Below, piece by piece: positions 1 to 9,588 of a stretch of DNA of 64,000 bases (positions are counted from its first letter, which is position 1; every line of letters begins with the position of its first letter). The translations under genes and the position numbers were made by a program. Under the pieces are notes generated by a model. The model did not search any database. It saw only the letters and a program-made list of their open reading frames with translations, and was not told where the DNA came from. Origin of the DNA: Verrucomicrobiia bacterium (GTDB lineage Bacteria > Verrucomicrobiota > Verrucomicrobiia > Limisphaerales > JADLHS01); assembly GCA_023953615.1 (NCBI GenBank), contig JAMLJH010000002.1, positions 332,592-396,591 of the forward strand, written 5' to 3'.

Positions 1-1829
1 CCAAAGGCGGCCGCGCTCAGGCCGCTGACGATGAACAGCACGCCAAAGAGGAAATTCTGGTTGATGACGCCGCGCGTGCTCTGAGACAACTTGACCAGGA
101 ACGGTAGGCGGCGCAGGTCGTTGTTCATCAGCGCGATTGTGGCGCTGTGGATGGCCACTTCGCTGCCGGCGGCGCCCATCGCGATGCCAATATCGCCGGC
201 GGCCAAAGCCGGGGCGTCATTCACGCCATCGCCCACCACGGCCACTTTGTAGCCTTTCGATTTTACGTGATGGACAAAATCCACCTTGTTCTGCGGCAGA
301 CAATCACCCTGCGCCTCTTCGCAACCGATCTCAGCCGCCACGCGCGCGGCCACCGGCTGGCGGTCGCCGGAAACCATCGCGATGCGGCGTACGCCAAATT
401 CGCGCAGGTCCGTCAGCACTTCGCGGGCTTCGGCGCGCGTTTGATCCTGCAAGCCAATCCAGCCGATGCACTTTCCATCGCGCGCCACAAAGATCAGACT
501 CCAGCCTTCGGTGATGTTCAAGTCCACGGACTTTTCGAACTCGCTGCTGATGCCGTTGTCCTTGAGCCATTGGGCGCGGCCAACCAGCACTTTGGCGTTG
601 CCGATGTCGGCCTTGACGCCGCGCCCGGCGGTTTCCACGAAGTTTTGCGGTTCAACCAGCGGCACGCCGGCTTCGGCGGCGATTTTGGTCAGCGCCTTGG
701 CGGTCGGATGGTTGCTGTATTTTTCCGCGCTGGTCGCGATTCGCAGCAACTCCGCCGGTTTCACCTCGCCCAGCGGATTGAGCCGGCTGACGGCCAGCTC
801 GCCCGTCGTGAGCGTGCCGGTTTTGTCGAAAACGAAAGCGTTGATCTTTGCCGCGGCTTCAATGTCCGCCACGTTCTTGATCAGAATGCCCAACCGCGCG
901 GCGGCCGAAAGTGCGGCGACCATGGCGGTGGGGGTGGCGAGGATGAACGCGCACGGACAGGAAACCACCAGCACGGCAATGACGCGGTCGAGGTCGCGCG
1001 TAAAGGCCCAAACCAACGCGCCAATCACCAGCACCAGCGGCGTGTAGAACGCCATGTACTGATCCACAATCTTCATGATCGGCAGTTTGGTTTTTTCCGC
1101 CGCCAGAATCAGTTCGCGCACCCGACCCAGCGTCGTGTCCTGACCGGCGCGGCTGACTTTGATTTCGAGCACGCCCGTCAGATTCATGGTGCCGGCAAAA
1201 ACTTCGTCCCCGGTTTTCTTATCCACCGGCAGGGATTCGCCGGTGATGGTGGCCTGATTGAATGAGCCTTGGCCGTTCAAAATCACTCCATCCGCCGCGA
1301 CGTTGTCTCCCGGACGAACCCGAATCACGTCGCCAATGGCGAGTTCGCTTGCGGGCACTTCCTCCTCGGATTTATCAGCCTTGATGCGCCGCGCCTTGGT
1401 GGGCGTGAGTTTGATGAGAGATTCGATGGAAGCCCGCGCGCCTTCGGCCGTATGGGTTTCAATGACCTCTCCCAACAGCATGAAGAAGGCGACGACGCCC
1501 GCGGTTTTGTAATCGCCGGAGGCAAACGCCGCCAACACCGCGATGGCGACCAGTTCATTGATGCTCAACCGGCCTTTGCGCAAATCTTGAATGGCCGTGA
1601 CCATGATGGGGTAGCCGAGAATGATGGCGCCGATCATCGCGCTGGCGCCCGCAACGACGTGAGCGCCGGTGAACACCCAGTCCACAATGAAAGCGTTCAC
1701 GACGAAGACCAGCCCGAGCAGCATCCAGGTCAACCCGACGTTGCTGTGCTCGTGATCATGGCCGCAACCGCAACCGTCGCCGTGATGCGAATCGGAGGCT
1801 TCGCGAGTAAGAAGGGAAGTGACTTGCAT
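1..1829 (-). CDS. Heavy-metal P1B-type ATPase (Zn/Cd/Pb or Cu class), C-terminus cut off by window edge
   Basis: This is an inner-membrane metal efflux pump driven by ATP. About 609 codons are visible; the last membrane helices lie beyond the window edge. The start is the ATG at 1829. There is no HMA domain. Instead residues ~13-28 form a short His/Cys-rich tail (HHGDGCGCGHDHEH), a likely metal-sensing or delivery segment. Next come membrane helices, the actuator loop with TGES, the CPC ion-site motif in SCPCAF (~292), the phosphorylation motif DKTGT (~334), the SNHPTA motif typical of metal P1B pumps (~374) and the hinge GDGVNDAP (~530). CPC plus a His-rich tail fits ZntA/CadA (P1B-2), but copper export cannot be excluded. 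It starts 29 bp after the hflK-like stop and is probably co-transcribed with the SPFH genes. Confidence 0.93.
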   Translation of the reverse strand, partial: MQVTSLLTREASDSHHGDGCGCGHDHEHSNVGLTWMLLGLVFVVNAFIVDWVFTGAHVVAGASAMIGAIILGYPIMVTAIQDLRKGRLSINELVAIAVLAAFASGDYKTAGVVAFFMLLGEVIETHTAEGARASIESLIKLTPTKARRIKADKSEEEVPASELAIGDVIRVRPGDNVAADGVILNGQGSFNQATITGESLPVDKKTGDEVFAGTMNLTGVLEIKVSRAGQDTTLGRVRELILAAEKTKLPIMKIVDQYMAFYTPLVLVIGALVWAFTRDLDRVIAVLVVSCPCAFILATPTAMVAALSAAARLGILIKNVADIEAAAKINAFVFDKTGTLTTGELAVSRLNPLGEVKPAELLRIATSAEKYSNHPTAKALTKIAAEAGVPLVEPQNFVETAGRGVKADIGNAKVLVGRAQWLKDNGISSEFEKSVDLNITEGWSLIFVARDGKCIGWIGLQDQTRAEAREVLTDLREFGVRRIAMVSGDRQPVAARVAAEIGCEEAQGDCLPQNKVDFVHHVKSKGYKVAVVGDGVNDAPALAAGDIGIAMGAAGSEVAIHSATIALMNNDLRRLPFLVKLSQSTRGVINQNFLFGVLFIVSGLSAAAF

Positions 1830-1858
1830 ACGCCAAAAGAGTTACAGGAGTTTCCAGT

Positions 1859-2965
1859 TCAAGGGTGGGGCGTTTCGGTTTTGGATTTGACCGGCCCGCG
1901 GTTCAGGAGCAAGCGCAGTTCCAGCGGTTTGCCATCCGGACTGGTGGGCAAGTACATTTTGTAATCCACCCCGGCGATGGCGCGGCCCAGGGTTTCGGTC
2001 AGGCGTTGCTGGCGGAACAGTTCCGGATTGGCCCGATAGCGCGGCAACACTTCCTGAAAGGTTTTGGCGTCGCCTTCGATCTTGGCGATCATATCGTTGC
2101 GCTCGGCTTGCGCCGCATTGCGCCGCGCGGCGGCTTCGCCAATCGCTTCGTTGATTTTTTTGTCCCGATACGTGAGCGCTTCGGTGAGGGCCTGTCGGGA
2201 TTGTTGTCCGGCGGTGGTGACGTTGGCAAACGCGGTGTCCAACTGGCGCGGCTGCCGGGTTTCCACCACGCATTGCTCGACCGCGATCCCCAGTTTCTCC
2301 GTCAGCACCAACTGGTTGACCCGGCGCTGGACCGCATCTTGAAAGGCGGTGCGCTCAAACAGCGCCTGATCCACGCTGCGGTGCGCGGCGGCATAAACCA
2401 GGGCGTTATCCAGGACGTTCAACACGGCATTCGACAATCCGGTTAAACCATAGGCCTGATCCGCGCCGGAGGAAAAATTAAATACGCACCGCACCGGGTC
2501 CTCGATGCGATAACGCAAGATCGCCTTGGTGTGCAGAATGTTGCCATCCCCGGTCAGCGCGTAACCGTCCTGTTCCGGGTTCAACGTCGGACCGGCAAAG
2601 GGAATTTCCCCCTGCGCTTCCTGAACCGGGGTTTGGAAAAACCAGTGCGTCCGGGAACGGACTTCCTGCACCTCGGTGATCGGAATTTTCACCACTTCGT
2701 CAATCGGATAGGGCAAACCGAAATGAATGCCCGGTCCCAGCAACACCTTGTCGCCTTCGCCTTGCGGTTTGCCGAAGCGGAGCAGGATGGCCTGCTCGCG
2801 CGGACCGACCGTGAAGAAACCCGAGAAGAGGAACGCAAGGAACAGCAGCAGCATCACGAACTTGACGATGCCGAAACTGCTGTGCAACGCATCCGCCAAC
2901 GCCTGTGATCCGGCGTCAATCGGTTGCGCGGGCGGCGGCGGGGGGGCTGGCGATTCGGTGGCCAT
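1859..2965 (-). CDS. HflK-like SPFH/band-7 membrane protein
   Basis: A 368-residue inner-membrane protein of the stomatin/prohibitin/HflK superfamily. Residues 1-30 are Pro/Ala-rich and likely cytoplasmic. One transmembrane helix lies at ~32-55, followed by the SPFH signature (VGPREQAILLRFGKP) and a long helical region rich in Ala, Glu and Arg (~240-310). In known systems HflK pairs with HflC to cage the protease FtsH and tune membrane-protein turnover. The gene starts only 2 bp after the hflC stop, so a paired complex is likely. The N-terminus is Pro-rich, not the Gly-rich type of E. coli HflK, so the call is HflK-like. Confidence 0.85.
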   Translation of the reverse strand: MATESPAPPPPPAQPIDAGSQALADALHSSFGIVKFVMLLLFLAFLFSGFFTVGPREQAILLRFGKPQGEGDKVLLGPGIHFGLPYPIDEVVKIPITEVQEVRSRTHWFFQTPVQEAQGEIPFAGPTLNPEQDGYALTGDGNILHTKAILRYRIEDPVRCVFNFSSGADQAYGLTGLSNAVLNVLDNALVYAAAHRSVDQALFERTAFQDAVQRRVNQLVLTEKLGIAVEQCVVETRQPRQLDTAFANVTTAGQQSRQALTEALTYRDKKINEAIGEAAARRNAAQAERNDMIAKIEGDAKTFQEVLPRYRANPELFRQQRLTETLGRAIAGVDYKMYLPTSPDGKPLELRLLLNRGPVKSKTETPHP

Positions 2966-2967
2966 GG

Positions 2968-3873
2968 TCAGCGAGAAACTTGATTGGTGAGACTTTCGGT
3001 CAGCAGGTTAAAAGGCGCCGTGCGCGAGTCAAAGATCAGCGTGGACCGTTCTTTCAACGAGGCTTCAAGCGCCTCGAGGTCGCCGAGAAATTTGGCCAGG
3101 TCTGGCGCCTGTTCGAAAACGGGATAAACCTTGGCGGCGGCGGCGTCTCCTTCGCCCCGGATGCGCCGCGCTTCGCCTTCGGCGGTGGAAATCAGTTGCG
3201 CCGCCTCGCGATCCGCTGCCGAGCGAATCTTGCGCGCTTCCGCCGCGCCTTCCTCGTTGTATTTATCGGCGAGCTTCTTGCGATCCGCTGTCATCAACGC
3301 GAAAACAGACTCTGTCACGCTTTCCGGCAGACCCAGCCGTTTGATGCCGAGGTATTCGATCTGAATACCGGAATTGTTGGCGGCGGCCTTTTCCTGAACG
3401 ATGGTTTTGATCTCCTGTTCGACGGCGTCAAATTTCAAATCCTGGTCGTTGGCATTGACGAAGTCGCTGAGCGGGTGCTTGCCCACGACCGCCGCCTTGG
3501 CGGAGATCACGATGTCGCGCAGATTGCGCTCCGCCTCCTTCACCGAGCCGTTTTTGAACTTCGGAAAGAACGCCTGCGCATCCGCAATTCGCCAGCCGAC
3601 GTAAACACTGCTCAACAAGTTATTGCCGTCAGCGGTGTAACCTTCGCTGAAGGTGTCCTCGAAGTTTTGGATGCGTTGATCGAGCTTGTAAACGCTTTCA
3701 ATACCGGGCGGCAGTTTGAAGCGGAATCCTGGCTCCGTGTAGGTCTTGACCGGTTTGCCGAAACGCGTGACGACGGCGACTTCGGATTGCCGCACCTGGA
3801 ACACGAACAAGACCATCACAAAGATCAGGGCCAGCACCAGGCTGACGATGATGGTAAGGGGGTTGTTTTTCAT
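2968..3873 (-). CDS. hflC: HflC-type SPFH protein (FtsH modulator)
   Basis: A 301-residue protein with one N-terminal membrane anchor (~7-27), then an SPFH domain beginning VRQSEVAVVTRFGKP, and a helical C-terminus containing EAR.IR..ADREA and AEGEARRIRGEGDAAAA, the characteristic HflC/prohibitin heptad region. Its length is close to that of E. coli HflC (334). The family role is to form a hetero-oligomeric ring with HflK around FtsH on the periplasmic face. It sits 20 bp after the long SPFH gene and 2 bp before the hflK-like gene, so all three are probably made from one transcript. Confidence 0.88.
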   Translation of the reverse strand: MKNNPLTIIVSLVLALIFVMVLFVFQVRQSEVAVVTRFGKPVKTYTEPGFRFKLPPGIESVYKLDQRIQNFEDTFSEGYTADGNNLLSSVYVGWRIADAQAFFPKFKNGSVKEAERNLRDIVISAKAAVVGKHPLSDFVNANDQDLKFDAVEQEIKTIVQEKAAANNSGIQIEYLGIKRLGLPESVTESVFALMTADRKKLADKYNEEGAAEARKIRSAADREAAQLISTAEGEARRIRGEGDAAAAKVYPVFEQAPDLAKFLGDLEALEASLKERSTLIFDSRTAPFNLLTESLTNQVSR

Positions 3874-3893
3874 GGCGTGATTAAATGAACGGG

Positions 3894-5798
3894 TTACTTG
3901 GAATTCAAAATGGCTTCGGCCTGTTGCTGGATCATGTTGTCCATGGCGCTGTGTTGCAGATCAAAGGTGATGACGTTGTCGGTGTTGGTCGTCACGAGAA
4001 TGTATTTGCGCGCCTCCTTCGTGGCCCGGGGAAAAGCCTGGGTGTAGAGCCGGCGTTTATAGACCGAGGGCGCGGCGCGGAACGCGGGGATTTGATTGGT
4101 GAAAGCGGCGGCGCGCGCAACCGTCACCAGTTCCTGATTCAACCGCGCGGCTTCGGCACTGTTGGTGATGACGGTGGCCTCAGCGCTGGCCAGGGCGTTG
4201 GTGACAATGGCCTCGCCTTCCGCCGCGACGATTTTCGCCTTTTTCTGCTGAATGGCGGCAACAACCTTTTGGTATTCAGGCGCGACTTTCACCGGCGGAT
4301 GCACGTCTTGCAGACCGAGGTGCAGAATTTTGACGCCGAGCGCGCGTGCGTTGGCGGCGGCTTGAATGCGCGTCGCCAAAGCCCGCGCGGAATCCTCGCG
4401 CTTGGTGGACATCAGTTCCTTGGTGTCCACGCTGACGAGGAAGCGCACCACTTCGCGCGTCGCCACGTTGAGCAACGCGTTTGAACTGCTTTCATGGCCG
4501 TAAATCCATTCGGTGATGTTGGTGATCTGGTACTGGATGGGAATGCTGGTCGTCAACAAACTGACGGGCGGAACTTTTTTGTGATCCGGCGCGTTGGCCT
4601 CCGGCGCCGGAATCAGGTCCTCGTGCTCGTTACGGTTGGCCACGAGGTAGTTCACCTCTTCCTTGACGTGCGAAACGTTCCACAGCACGACTCTGTGGTC
4701 GTCCGTATCATCCTTGGGCGCCGAGCCGATCCGCAGGATCTGGATTTTCTCGGTGTCATAGCGGTAAACCACATCTATCGGCCACGGCAATTTCAAATGC
4801 GCGCCCGGCCCCAAGGCGCGTCCGTTTGCGATGGGCTTGCCGAAACGTTCCACAATGGCCTGTTCGCCTGCCTCGATAAAAATGAAGCAGGACGAGAGCA
4901 ACAGCGCGCCCAACTGAATCAGTAGGATGGTCGGCAGCTTTTCTTTGAGAACCCGAAAGAACCAGGTGTCCGAAACCTTGAAACCAAACTGGTAATCGAG
5001 CGTCTGCGCGGCGGTGGCCACCAGGCCCTCCGGTTGCGCCAGCAGACCGATCAGCCGGGAATCGTAAAGCGGCCGGGCCACCTTGTTTTTCAGTCGGGGC
5101 CGATAGATTTCCAAGATCAGCGTGATCAAGGTTTCCAGCGTCAACAAGCCGAGCAGAATGGTGAACAGTTTGGCTCCAATCAGGTCCGCGCGGGGAAAGT
5201 CAACTTTATCGCCCAGCAACACCAGTCCCGTGACGACGCCGAGATACGAACCCAACAAAACGAAGTTTGAAGCGGGACGGAGGAGGCGATTGCTTTCCAG
5301 ACGCGCCAAGGTCACCGCGAACCGCCCGCGCATGAACAAAATCAGAGCGAGTCCACCGAGCAGTCCCAATGACACCAACACCCGCTCGGCAGTAATGCCG
5401 GTGTAATCCACCCGATCCAACCCGCGCCACAGCAGGATCGTTCCGGTCAATTCCACCAGCAGCAAAACCACCATGAAGCTGGGGACAAAGTATTTCTCGA
5501 AACTGTGCCGCGCCCGCTGCGCGGGCAGGAACGCGGCCTCTTTGTTTTCAAACAGCGCGGAGCTGCTCTTGGTTCGCGCCAGCTCGTCCAACTCCAGTTT
5601 TTCCGTGGCTTCGCGCTCTTCGAGCCGCATTTGGAACCAGCTTACGAAGGCGATCAAAGCGCCAATCCCGAAGAAAATAGCCGCGACCTGTCCGGTCAGG
5701 GCGTTGGCGTATCGTCCTGCCGCCAGGATCGCGCCGCCCAACAACAACAAGGTCAGGAAGTTGACCAATCCGTTCCGTTTTATCGTATGCCGGTCCAC
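3894..5798 (-). CDS. Long SPFH/band-7 protein with an N-terminal multi-helix membrane domain
   Basis: 634 residues. The first ~315 residues hold about seven hydrophobic segments (near 12-28, 35-52, 106-124, 135-155, 180-200, 205-235 and 295-315). A band-7 domain follows, starting EAGEQAIVERFGKPI, with a long Ala/Glu-rich helix (~505-570) carrying AAEGEAIVTNALASAEATV. The SPFH half resembles HflK, while the membrane half is not one I can name. It is the first gene of the hflC/hflK-like/P-type ATPase run. Three SPFH genes in a row suggest either a three-component ring or an accessory system next to the ordinary HflKC pair. A 98 bp gap separates it from the upstream permease gene, so a promoter is likely there. 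Confidence 0.85.
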   Translation of the reverse strand: MDRHTIKRNGLVNFLTLLLLGGAILAAGRYANALTGQVAAIFFGIGALIAFVSWFQMRLEEREATEKLELDELARTKSSSALFENKEAAFLPAQRARHSFEKYFVPSFMVVLLLVELTGTILLWRGLDRVDYTGITAERVLVSLGLLGGLALILFMRGRFAVTLARLESNRLLRPASNFVLLGSYLGVVTGLVLLGDKVDFPRADLIGAKLFTILLGLLTLETLITLILEIYRPRLKNKVARPLYDSRLIGLLAQPEGLVATAAQTLDYQFGFKVSDTWFFRVLKEKLPTILLIQLGALLLSSCFIFIEAGEQAIVERFGKPIANGRALGPGAHLKLPWPIDVVYRYDTEKIQILRIGSAPKDDTDDHRVVLWNVSHVKEEVNYLVANRNEHEDLIPAPEANAPDHKKVPPVSLLTTSIPIQYQITNITEWIYGHESSSNALLNVATREVVRFLVSVDTKELMSTKREDSARALATRIQAAANARALGVKILHLGLQDVHPPVKVAPEYQKVVAAIQQKKAKIVAAEGEAIVTNALASAEATVITNSAEAARLNQELVTVARAAAFTNQIPAFRAAPSVYKRRLYTQAFPRATKEARKYILVTTNTDNVITFDLQHSAMDNMIQQQAEAILNSK

Positions 5799-5896
5799 AA
5801 AAAATTCGTTAACGGTTAATATCTCTACGTCGCTTTATTTGGTTTTGACAACTCGGAGGTTTTGCCTTTGGCCATCAACCCACGAACCATCCCCAC

Positions 5897-6859
5897 TCAA
5901 CTCAACTCCCGATCCTCAAACAGGGCCACGGCGATGGCGAGCGTTGCGCCAATGTAACTGGCGGCATAAACGAACGCCTTGCTCACGTAACCCCAGTGAA
6001 AGGTGCTCCGACCCGCGTCCAACGCGTCGGCCAGCCAAAAATTCTGCCAGTTCGGTATGATGGTGTAAAGAATCCTTGCCCACCATTCGCCCCGTTCGGC
6101 AGGCAATCCGAACAGGTAATCCGACATCAAACCAATGAGGAAAACCGCCGTGCAAATGGCCAGTGAAGCCATGGTGTCCAGTCGCGTCGAGCACGCCAGG
6201 GCCACGGCGGCAATGATCCAGAGCGCAAACAGGATCAATACTCCCGCCGGTACCATGCGCCAGTCCACGTGCGCCATCTCGCCGAGCGATTGGGTTTGTT
6301 GGGTGAAAAGGAAGATAATGGCCGCGCCGGCGGTCACCGTCACCACCAACGCCAGCACGGCGTCGCTGACAAAGGGGCGATTCAGGAAAAAATTGCTAAA
6401 GCCTCCCAACGCAAACGCGACCAGAATGGCCGCACCGAAAATCAACACCGCGTGGATGTCCGTGCCGCCGTAAGCGTCGAAGGTCATTCGCCCCGCCACC
6501 AGGGCCGCCACCAGATTTACATAGGTTACGACGCTCAATGCCGCGATCAAACCGAGATACTTGGCGAGGATGAATTGGGTGCGGCTGATGGGTTTGGCCA
6601 GCACCGCCAGCGCCGTTCCAGTGCGAATTTCCCGCGCCACCGAAGCCGAAGCGCTCAAAACGGCGCTGAGCAACCCGGAAAGCAACATCACGGCGAGCAC
6701 CGAATTTTTGACCAGCTTGGGTTCATCCCCGAAGGCGAAGTAGTAGGGCGTGGCGAGAAAAATCTCGAAAGCCGCCGTCGCCGTAGTCAGCAGCAGGAAG
6801 ACCGGCTGCCGAATCAGCTCCATGAACGCATTTGAGGCAATCGTCGCAAATTGTCGCAT
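5897..6859 (-). CDS. ABC-2 type transporter permease
   Basis: A 320-residue polytopic membrane protein with about six hydrophobic segments and the ABC-2 family pattern (FMELIRQPVFLLL near the start, then ASVAREIRTGTALAVLAKPISR, the cytoplasmic coupling region). I place the start at the ATG at 6859 because GAAGG lies six bases upstream; an upstream in-frame TTG at 6877 is less likely. No ATP-binding subunit is visible next to it, so its partner is presumably encoded elsewhere. The substrate is unknown. Confidence 0.8.
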   Translation of the reverse strand: MRQFATIASNAFMELIRQPVFLLLTTATAAFEIFLATPYYFAFGDEPKLVKNSVLAVMLLSGLLSAVLSASASVAREIRTGTALAVLAKPISRTQFILAKYLGLIAALSVVTYVNLVAALVAGRMTFDAYGGTDIHAVLIFGAAILVAFALGGFSNFFLNRPFVSDAVLALVVTVTAGAAIIFLFTQQTQSLGEMAHVDWRMVPAGVLILFALWIIAAVALACSTRLDTMASLAICTAVFLIGLMSDYLFGLPAERGEWWARILYTIIPNWQNFWLADALDAGRSTFHWGYVSKAFVYAASYIGATLAIAVALFEDRELS

Positions 6860-7021
6860 CAGTAACCTTCGAGACAATAATCAGTGACAGATTAGGGAGT
6901 TGCCGGTTGCCTTGTAAATCCCATTCCCGCTCAACGCAAAATCCTCGCGACATTCCGGCGGCGCGCAAAATTTTGAGGCGAGGCAACAAAGCCACATGCC
7001 CAAGTGCTTGGTCAGCCCGGA

Positions 7022-8362
7022 TTATTTCGGGACGACGAGTACCGGGTGGGGGCTGCGCCGCATCACGCCTTCGGTGGTCGAGCCAAGCAGTTTCTTTTTC
7101 AATCCTGACCGGCCGCGCGAGCCGAGGCAGATCAAACTGGCGCTGAAACGTTCGGCGGCCTGACAAATGGCCAGGTCCGGATGTTGGTGTTCAGCCACTT
7201 CGATGCGCGTTTTGATGCCGCGTTTTTCCGCTTCCTTGGGGATCAACGCCTGCAATTGGGTTTTCAGCTTTTGTTTGCGTTTGTCCTGCGGGCCGCCGTT
7301 GGCCGGAGTTGACGCTTGAAACACGTTGGCGGGCGGAATGATGTGGACCAGGCAAACTTCGCCGCCGCGCGGCACGACGCCATAGGCGTAGGCAATGGCG
7401 CGATTGGCCGGTTTGGAAAAATCCGTTGGCACCAGCACGCGGCGGTAGCTGGGAAGCTGGCCGCGATTCAAATCCACTTCCTCCGGCGCGGGCACACACA
7501 CGAGGTTTGTGACGGTGCGATGCAGCACGTTGCGCGAGACGGATCCGAGCCAGAAGCGACTTAGTCCCTGACGTTGATTCGTGCCCAGAACAATCAGGTC
7601 GGCGGATTCCGCGTTGGCCAGTTCAATGAGCTTCTCCTCGACCGGCCCCCAACTCGAGACGATGCGCAATTCCGGCAGACCCAGGCCGAACACTTCGGTG
7701 CAGCGTTCTTTAAGATCGCGTTCCAACATGGCGCGCACTTCGGGTTCGTTTTCCGTCAGTCCGCTGTGGCCGCCGATGCCGAAGCGCCAGGTTTCTTTGG
7801 GAGGCCAGGAGATGTAAGCAATCACGGTGCGGCAGACGCCGATTTCCTTCAAGGCCGCCACCCATTCCAGCGCGGCATCCGAGCTGGGCGAAAAATCGTA
7901 ACCGACAAACACGTTGAGTTTGCGTTTGCCCTTGGCCCAGGCAATCAACCGGTCGTGATCGCGTACGACGAGCGTGGGGACCTTTGAAAGTTGGGCGGCT
8001 TTCTCCGCGACGCTGCCAACCAGCCAGCGACTTGGCGCAATCCGTCCGATGCTGGAGACCACAATCAAATCCGCATGGTTGGTCGAGGCTTCGTTGACCA
8101 ATACTTCCTGCGGACGGCCAAGGATCATTTTCTCCGTCACTTCCGCGCCGGCCGCGCGGAGCCGGGTCGCTTCCTTGCCCAGCTTGCGTCGAAGCCGGGC
8201 GTACACTTCATCCACGCCTTCTTTGGAGAGAAATTCCAGGCTGGCCGGTTCGAGTCCATGCACCAGCTCAAGCGGAGTTTTGGCGCGCGCGGCCATGGCG
8301 GCGGCGACATCCGCGGCGGTGGCGGCGTGTATCGAGAAATCAGTTCCACATACAATTTTCAT
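7022..8362 (-). CDS. Universal stress protein with three tandem Usp domains
   Basis: A 446-residue cytoplasmic protein made of three Usp repeats (~1-140, ~145-290, ~300-446). Each begins with a hydrophobic beta strand and an Asp (CGTDFS, VGYDFS, VPTDFS). Only the third repeat keeps the full ATP-binding pattern G-x2-G-x9-G-S/T (GSRGRSGLKKKLLGS). The first has SIGRIAPSRWLVGS and the second TNQRQGLSRFWLGS, which are partial versions. Single and double Usp proteins are common; a triple one is rarer. It is followed by 160 bp without a gene. The role is probably stress or energy sensing by nucleotide binding; no specific partner is indicated. Confidence 0.88.
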   Translation of the reverse strand: MKIVCGTDFSIHAATAADVAAAMAARAKTPLELVHGLEPASLEFLSKEGVDEVYARLRRKLGKEATRLRAAGAEVTEKMILGRPQEVLVNEASTNHADLIVVSSIGRIAPSRWLVGSVAEKAAQLSKVPTLVVRDHDRLIAWAKGKRKLNVFVGYDFSPSSDAALEWVAALKEIGVCRTVIAYISWPPKETWRFGIGGHSGLTENEPEVRAMLERDLKERCTEVFGLGLPELRIVSSWGPVEEKLIELANAESADLIVLGTNQRQGLSRFWLGSVSRNVLHRTVTNLVCVPAPEEVDLNRGQLPSYRRVLVPTDFSKPANRAIAYAYGVVPRGGEVCLVHIIPPANVFQASTPANGGPQDKRKQKLKTQLQALIPKEAEKRGIKTRIEVAEHQHPDLAICQAAERFSASLICLGSRGRSGLKKKLLGSTTEGVMRRSPHPVLVVPK

Positions 8363-8901
8363 ATTGGCCTCCAGTCTTGATGGCCGCCCGCTGGGCTGCC
8401 GGTTCGATTTGGTTTTATTTGGTCGTCAGAGGAAGGTGCCGGGCGTGGCGTTTCAATGAAAGCGGAAAAAATTGGCTGCCAGCGCCGTCCGCTCCTCACT
8501 GCGGTTCGGCGACTGAAGCGGTTATTTTCACCGGCGATGTTCATCTTGATTTTTCCGGTAATGGTTTTGATCCACTCCGCTCGCGCCACTCCAACTTCCA
8601 ACCTCGCGATGCGCGTTCATTGTGTGCTCAAGGCGATTCGCAATTCAATCTCTTTTTAGCGTAAGTGATGCCATAATGTGAAAGTGAATGATTCGCCTAA
8701 TGTCGCGAGCGTTTGATGTCGTTATGCAGCCGCGCGTGGAGGAACAGAACCTTTTGTTTCGACAGCGGATTGATTTGTGCCGCTGCGGAGTGTTTCAGTG
8801 CTGGCTTGAAGTTGAGTGCGCATGTAGTTGCTTGTGGCGTGGTTGATTTCTGGAGGGGACGCAATATTGCACCGGTGCGCGCCGTGGCTTAGTTTCGCCG
8901 G
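8363..8901. other. Intergenic gap of 539 bp
   Basis: This gap separates the divergent Usp gene (minus strand) and the membrane-protein gene (plus strand). I see no convincing coding region: the open frames here lack a ribosome site and have no recognisable motif. It should hold the promoters of both neighbours, but I cannot place -35/-10 boxes with confidence. Confidence 0.5.
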
Positions 8902-9582
8902 ATGTTGACTCTTTCTGTGAAGGCTCGCGCGGTCGGATCGCGACTGGCTTGGTTGGGACTTTACGCGGTGGCGATGGGATTGCTCGAAGCCATCTGCGTG
9001 ATTTATCTGCGCCGGTTGCTTCCAATTGAAACGGGTGCGGAAGCCTCGCCATTGGAGCGGTTGCGGATTGAACTCATCCGGGAAGCCGCCACCCTGGTGA
9101 TGCTCGGCGCAGTGGCGTGGTTGGCGGCGGACAACTTTCGTTTGCGGGTGGGTTGCTTTTTCTACGCGTTTGGCTTCTGGGACATTTTTTATTATGCGGG
9201 GCTTTGGTGGCTGGCGGGTTGGCCGGAATCATTGCTCACCTGGGATTGTTTGTTTCTGATTCCCGTGCCGTGGTACGGTCCGGTTTTAGCGCCGGTGCTG
9301 ATCAGCGTTTACTTCATCGTTGGATGCGGCTGGCTTCATGCGCGGGAAGTTCAGGGGGTGCCGCTTCGATCGTCCCTCCGCTTGGTCAGCACCCAACTCC
9401 TCGCGTTCGTAATTTGGTATGGCTCGTTCGTCAAGGATTCAAGCCATATCCGTACGCACGGTTATGATGGAGTCAACTACTCCTGGCTGCTGTTGGGATT
9501 GGGCGCGTTGGTGGGGCTGACCGGATTCTTTATGGCTTCACGGCCAGCTCCCGTTGGCGGCGCGGAATGTGCCCGTGTCTAA
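8902..9582 (+). CDS. Hypothetical integral membrane protein
   Basis: 226 residues with about six hydrophobic segments (around 15-35, 62-80, 85-105, 125-150, 165-180 and 195-215). It contains many Trp and aromatic residues (FWDIFYYAGLWWLAGWP). There is no signal peptide and I do not recognise a family. The gene stands alone between a divergent stress-protein gene and a convergent amidohydrolase gene, whose stop is only 6 bp away. Confidence 0.65.
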   Translation: MLTLSVKARAVGSRLAWLGLYAVAMGLLEAICVIYLRRLLPIETGAEASPLERLRIELIREAATLVMLGAVAWLAADNFRLRVGCFFYAFGFWDIFYYAGLWWLAGWPESLLTWDCLFLIPVPWYGPVLAPVLISVYFIVGCGWLHAREVQGVPLRSSLRLVSTQLLAFVIWYGSFVKDSSHIRTHGYDGVNYSWLLLGLGALVGLTGFFMASRPAPVGGAECARV

Positions 9583-9588
9583 ACCCGC

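Noticed and set aside
147..1265. Long plus-strand open frame of 372 codons
   Set aside because: It lies opposite the clear P-type ATPase gene, has no start signal, and reads as a shadow of that gene's high-GC code.
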